Part shown: positions 13,829 to 15,047 of the stretch, one piece after another | How the letters are laid out: every line of letters starts with the position of its first letter | Numbering within the stretch: the first letter of the stretch is position 1 | NCBI GenBank assembly: GCA_945980015.1 | Contig: CAMFQI010000004.1 | Coordinates: forward strand, 1-15,047 | Reading direction: 5' to 3' | Length of the DNA: 15,047 bases | DNA from: an uncultured Eubacterium sp. | GTDB lineage: Bacteria > Bacillota > Clostridia > Oscillospirales > Acutalibacteraceae | The notes under the pieces: model-generated | The model's database searches: none | The model's input: the letters and a program-made list of their open reading frames with translations, nothing else | What the model was told of the DNA's origin: nothing | Program-made: the position numbers and the translations under genes

Positions 13829-15004
13829 TCAATTACGAATTTGGGTATCCGAATTTTTCCACAGGCTTATTCTTCCTGCGTCGTTAAACGCCTTGAGCGT
13901 CATAATAACAAGAGGAACGAGGAACATTCCTATAAAGCCGAACATCTTTAAGCCGAAGTACAGGCCCATAAGAGTGATTATAGGATGAACTCCGAGAGTT
14001 GAGCCGACAATCTTCGGCTCGATATACTGACGAATAACGGTAATGAGAACATATATCACAATCAAGCCGATTGCCTGCTTTACATTGCCGCTTACAAGCG
14101 AGAACACCGCCCACGGAATAAGAATACCGCCGGAGCCTGCAACGGGCAAAATATCGAATATCGCAATAAGTGCGGCAATAAGCACAAAATAGTTATTTTG
14201 CATAATGCCGAGGGCACGAAGAACGGTAAAGCCGATAAGAAGCTCGGAGAAGGTTATGAGCATAATAATTCCGTAAGCCTTAAACATAGTCAAAACAGTC
14301 TTTGAGAAAAGCTGCTTGAGCTCGGAAAGTAAATTTTTCTTACCCTCGGGGAGCTGTCTTTTTATAAATCCGACAATATAGTCATAGTCCTTTGTAAACA
14401 AAATCCACGCAACAATGCCTATAACAAGACCTATAACTATTGACGGAACGCCCTTAAGTGCAGAATATACGCCTGTCACACCGGACGAAAGCTTTTCGGT
14501 AATAGACGAAAGATTGATACCCGAAACGATGCCGGAAGCATTTTGCATACCCTCGGAAGCAGATGGCTGAAGCTTCGTAAACCATTCGGTAATCGTTACG
14601 CTCACCGACTCATAAATATGCTTTGGCAAAAAATCAAGTGCATTCAACAGCCATTGTTCAATAGTTGCCAAAAGCGTCGGAATATCACTTAGCTGCGACA
14701 TAACATACGATACAAAATCAGAAATCTTTCCGATAATTGCGGCAAGCAAAAACGCAACCGGAACAATGATAATGCATATCGACAAAACTACCAAAAGCAC
14801 CGACCAAAACGAATGAGCCGTACGTTTTGTTTTTTTATCAATATAACGAAGCGGTTTTTGAAGTACAACCGCAAACAGAAACGACAGCAAAAACGGCGCA
14901 GTCAGCCAAAAAAAGTATTTCAAAAATACATAAGCAAGCGCCAAAATCAGCGCAACGAAGGCAAAGTTAATCAGAAATGCCCGTCTTTTTTCCACATTAT
15001 TCAA
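13829..15004 (-). CDS. AI-2E family transporter / YtvI-like sporulation membrane protein
   Basis: This 391-residue polytopic membrane protein has about seven to eight hydrophobic segments, with a long soluble stretch between the second pair and the third (about 95-185), as in the AI-2E (PerM/YtvI) family. The diagnostic C-terminal part includes FDILPVAGSGGILIPWA and, later, YIEPKIVGSTLGVHPIITL. The former resembles the sporulation protein YtvI closely. The start is TTG at 15004, well supported by AGGAGA (15013-15018) 8 nt upstream, and no alternative ATG fits. Family members transport small molecules or ions; the substrate is not deducible. It is transcribed alone, with its own terminator, and any promoter is at or beyond the window edge. 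No other sporulation gene is visible. Confidence 0.88.
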   Translation of the reverse strand: MNNVEKRRAFLINFAFVALILALAYVFLKYFFWLTAPFLLSFLFAVVLQKPLRYIDKKTKRTAHSFWSVLLVVLSICIIIVPVAFLLAAIIGKISDFVSYVMSQLSDIPTLLATIEQWLLNALDFLPKHIYESVSVTITEWFTKLQPSASEGMQNASGIVSGINLSSITEKLSSGVTGVYSALKGVPSIVIGLVIGIVAWILFTKDYDYIVGFIKRQLPEGKKNLLSELKQLFSKTVLTMFKAYGIIMLITFSELLIGFTVLRALGIMQNNYFVLIAALIAIFDILPVAGSGGILIPWAVFSLVSGNVKQAIGLIVIYVLITVIRQYIEPKIVGSTLGVHPIITLMGLYFGLKMFGFIGMFLVPLVIMTLKAFNDAGRISLWKNSDTQIRN

Positions 15005-15047
15005 AGCTAATATCTCCTAAAAAATGTCATTACATATATAATAGTAC

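Noticed and set aside
1..15047. tRNA or rRNA genes
   Set aside because: No cloverleaf-like segment with T-loop consensus or rRNA-like sequence was seen in the intergenic regions.

Overview
The window looks like chromosomal DNA from a low-to-moderate GC Clostridia-type Firmicute, most likely an Oscillospiraceae/Ruminococcaceae-like gut anaerobe. Reasons: strong AGGAGG-type ribosome binding sites, frequent TTG/ATG starts, a greA-lysS operon, a YtvI-like membrane protein, a LiaF/PspC/DUF4097 envelope-stress cassette and consensus sigma-A promoters. The taxon is inferred from gene style only. Every gene I can support lies on the minus strand, so transcription runs from high to low coordinates.

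From right to left: (1) 13829-15004, an AI-2E/YtvI-family membrane protein with its own terminator. (2) 10743-13638, an aspartate-family amino acid operon: an HTH+ACT protein, homoserine dehydrogenase and aspartokinase. The aspartokinase gene contains an in-frame internal start behind a perfect Shine-Dalgarno, predicting a separate regulatory beta chain. (3) 10360-10742, a non-coding stretch with the lysC terminator, a tandem array of four unrelated perfect hairpins joined by an invariant GTGATAT linker, a bidirectional terminator and a promoter/operator. (4) 5648-10359, a six-gene TetR-led envelope operon (TetR, LiaF-like, DUF4097, PspC, ABC ATPase, ABC permease). (5) 3210-5525, greA-lysS behind a perfect-consensus promoter; the lysyl-tRNA synthetase carries an unusual N-terminal YegP/DUF1508-like extension.

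(6) 783-3227 looks like a small integrated element at the 3' end of lysS. A second copy of the lysS tail (PTMKPLDK-stop) lies 2.4 kb beyond the intact gene, directly before what looks like the original lysS terminator. Related direct repeats (an exact 18-bp GTGTAA-type repeat, extra GGTGTA copies) lie just inside both boundaries. Between them are only two unrecognised genes, a cysteine-rich protein and a lipoprotein, and no recombinase, so this resembles a cis-mobilisable or decayed element. (7) 1-646, a partial XRE regulator with a zinc ribbon that runs off the left edge.

The best candidates for something undescribed are the integrase-less lysS-end element with its two-gene cargo, the YegP-LysRS fusion and the GTGATAT hairpin array.
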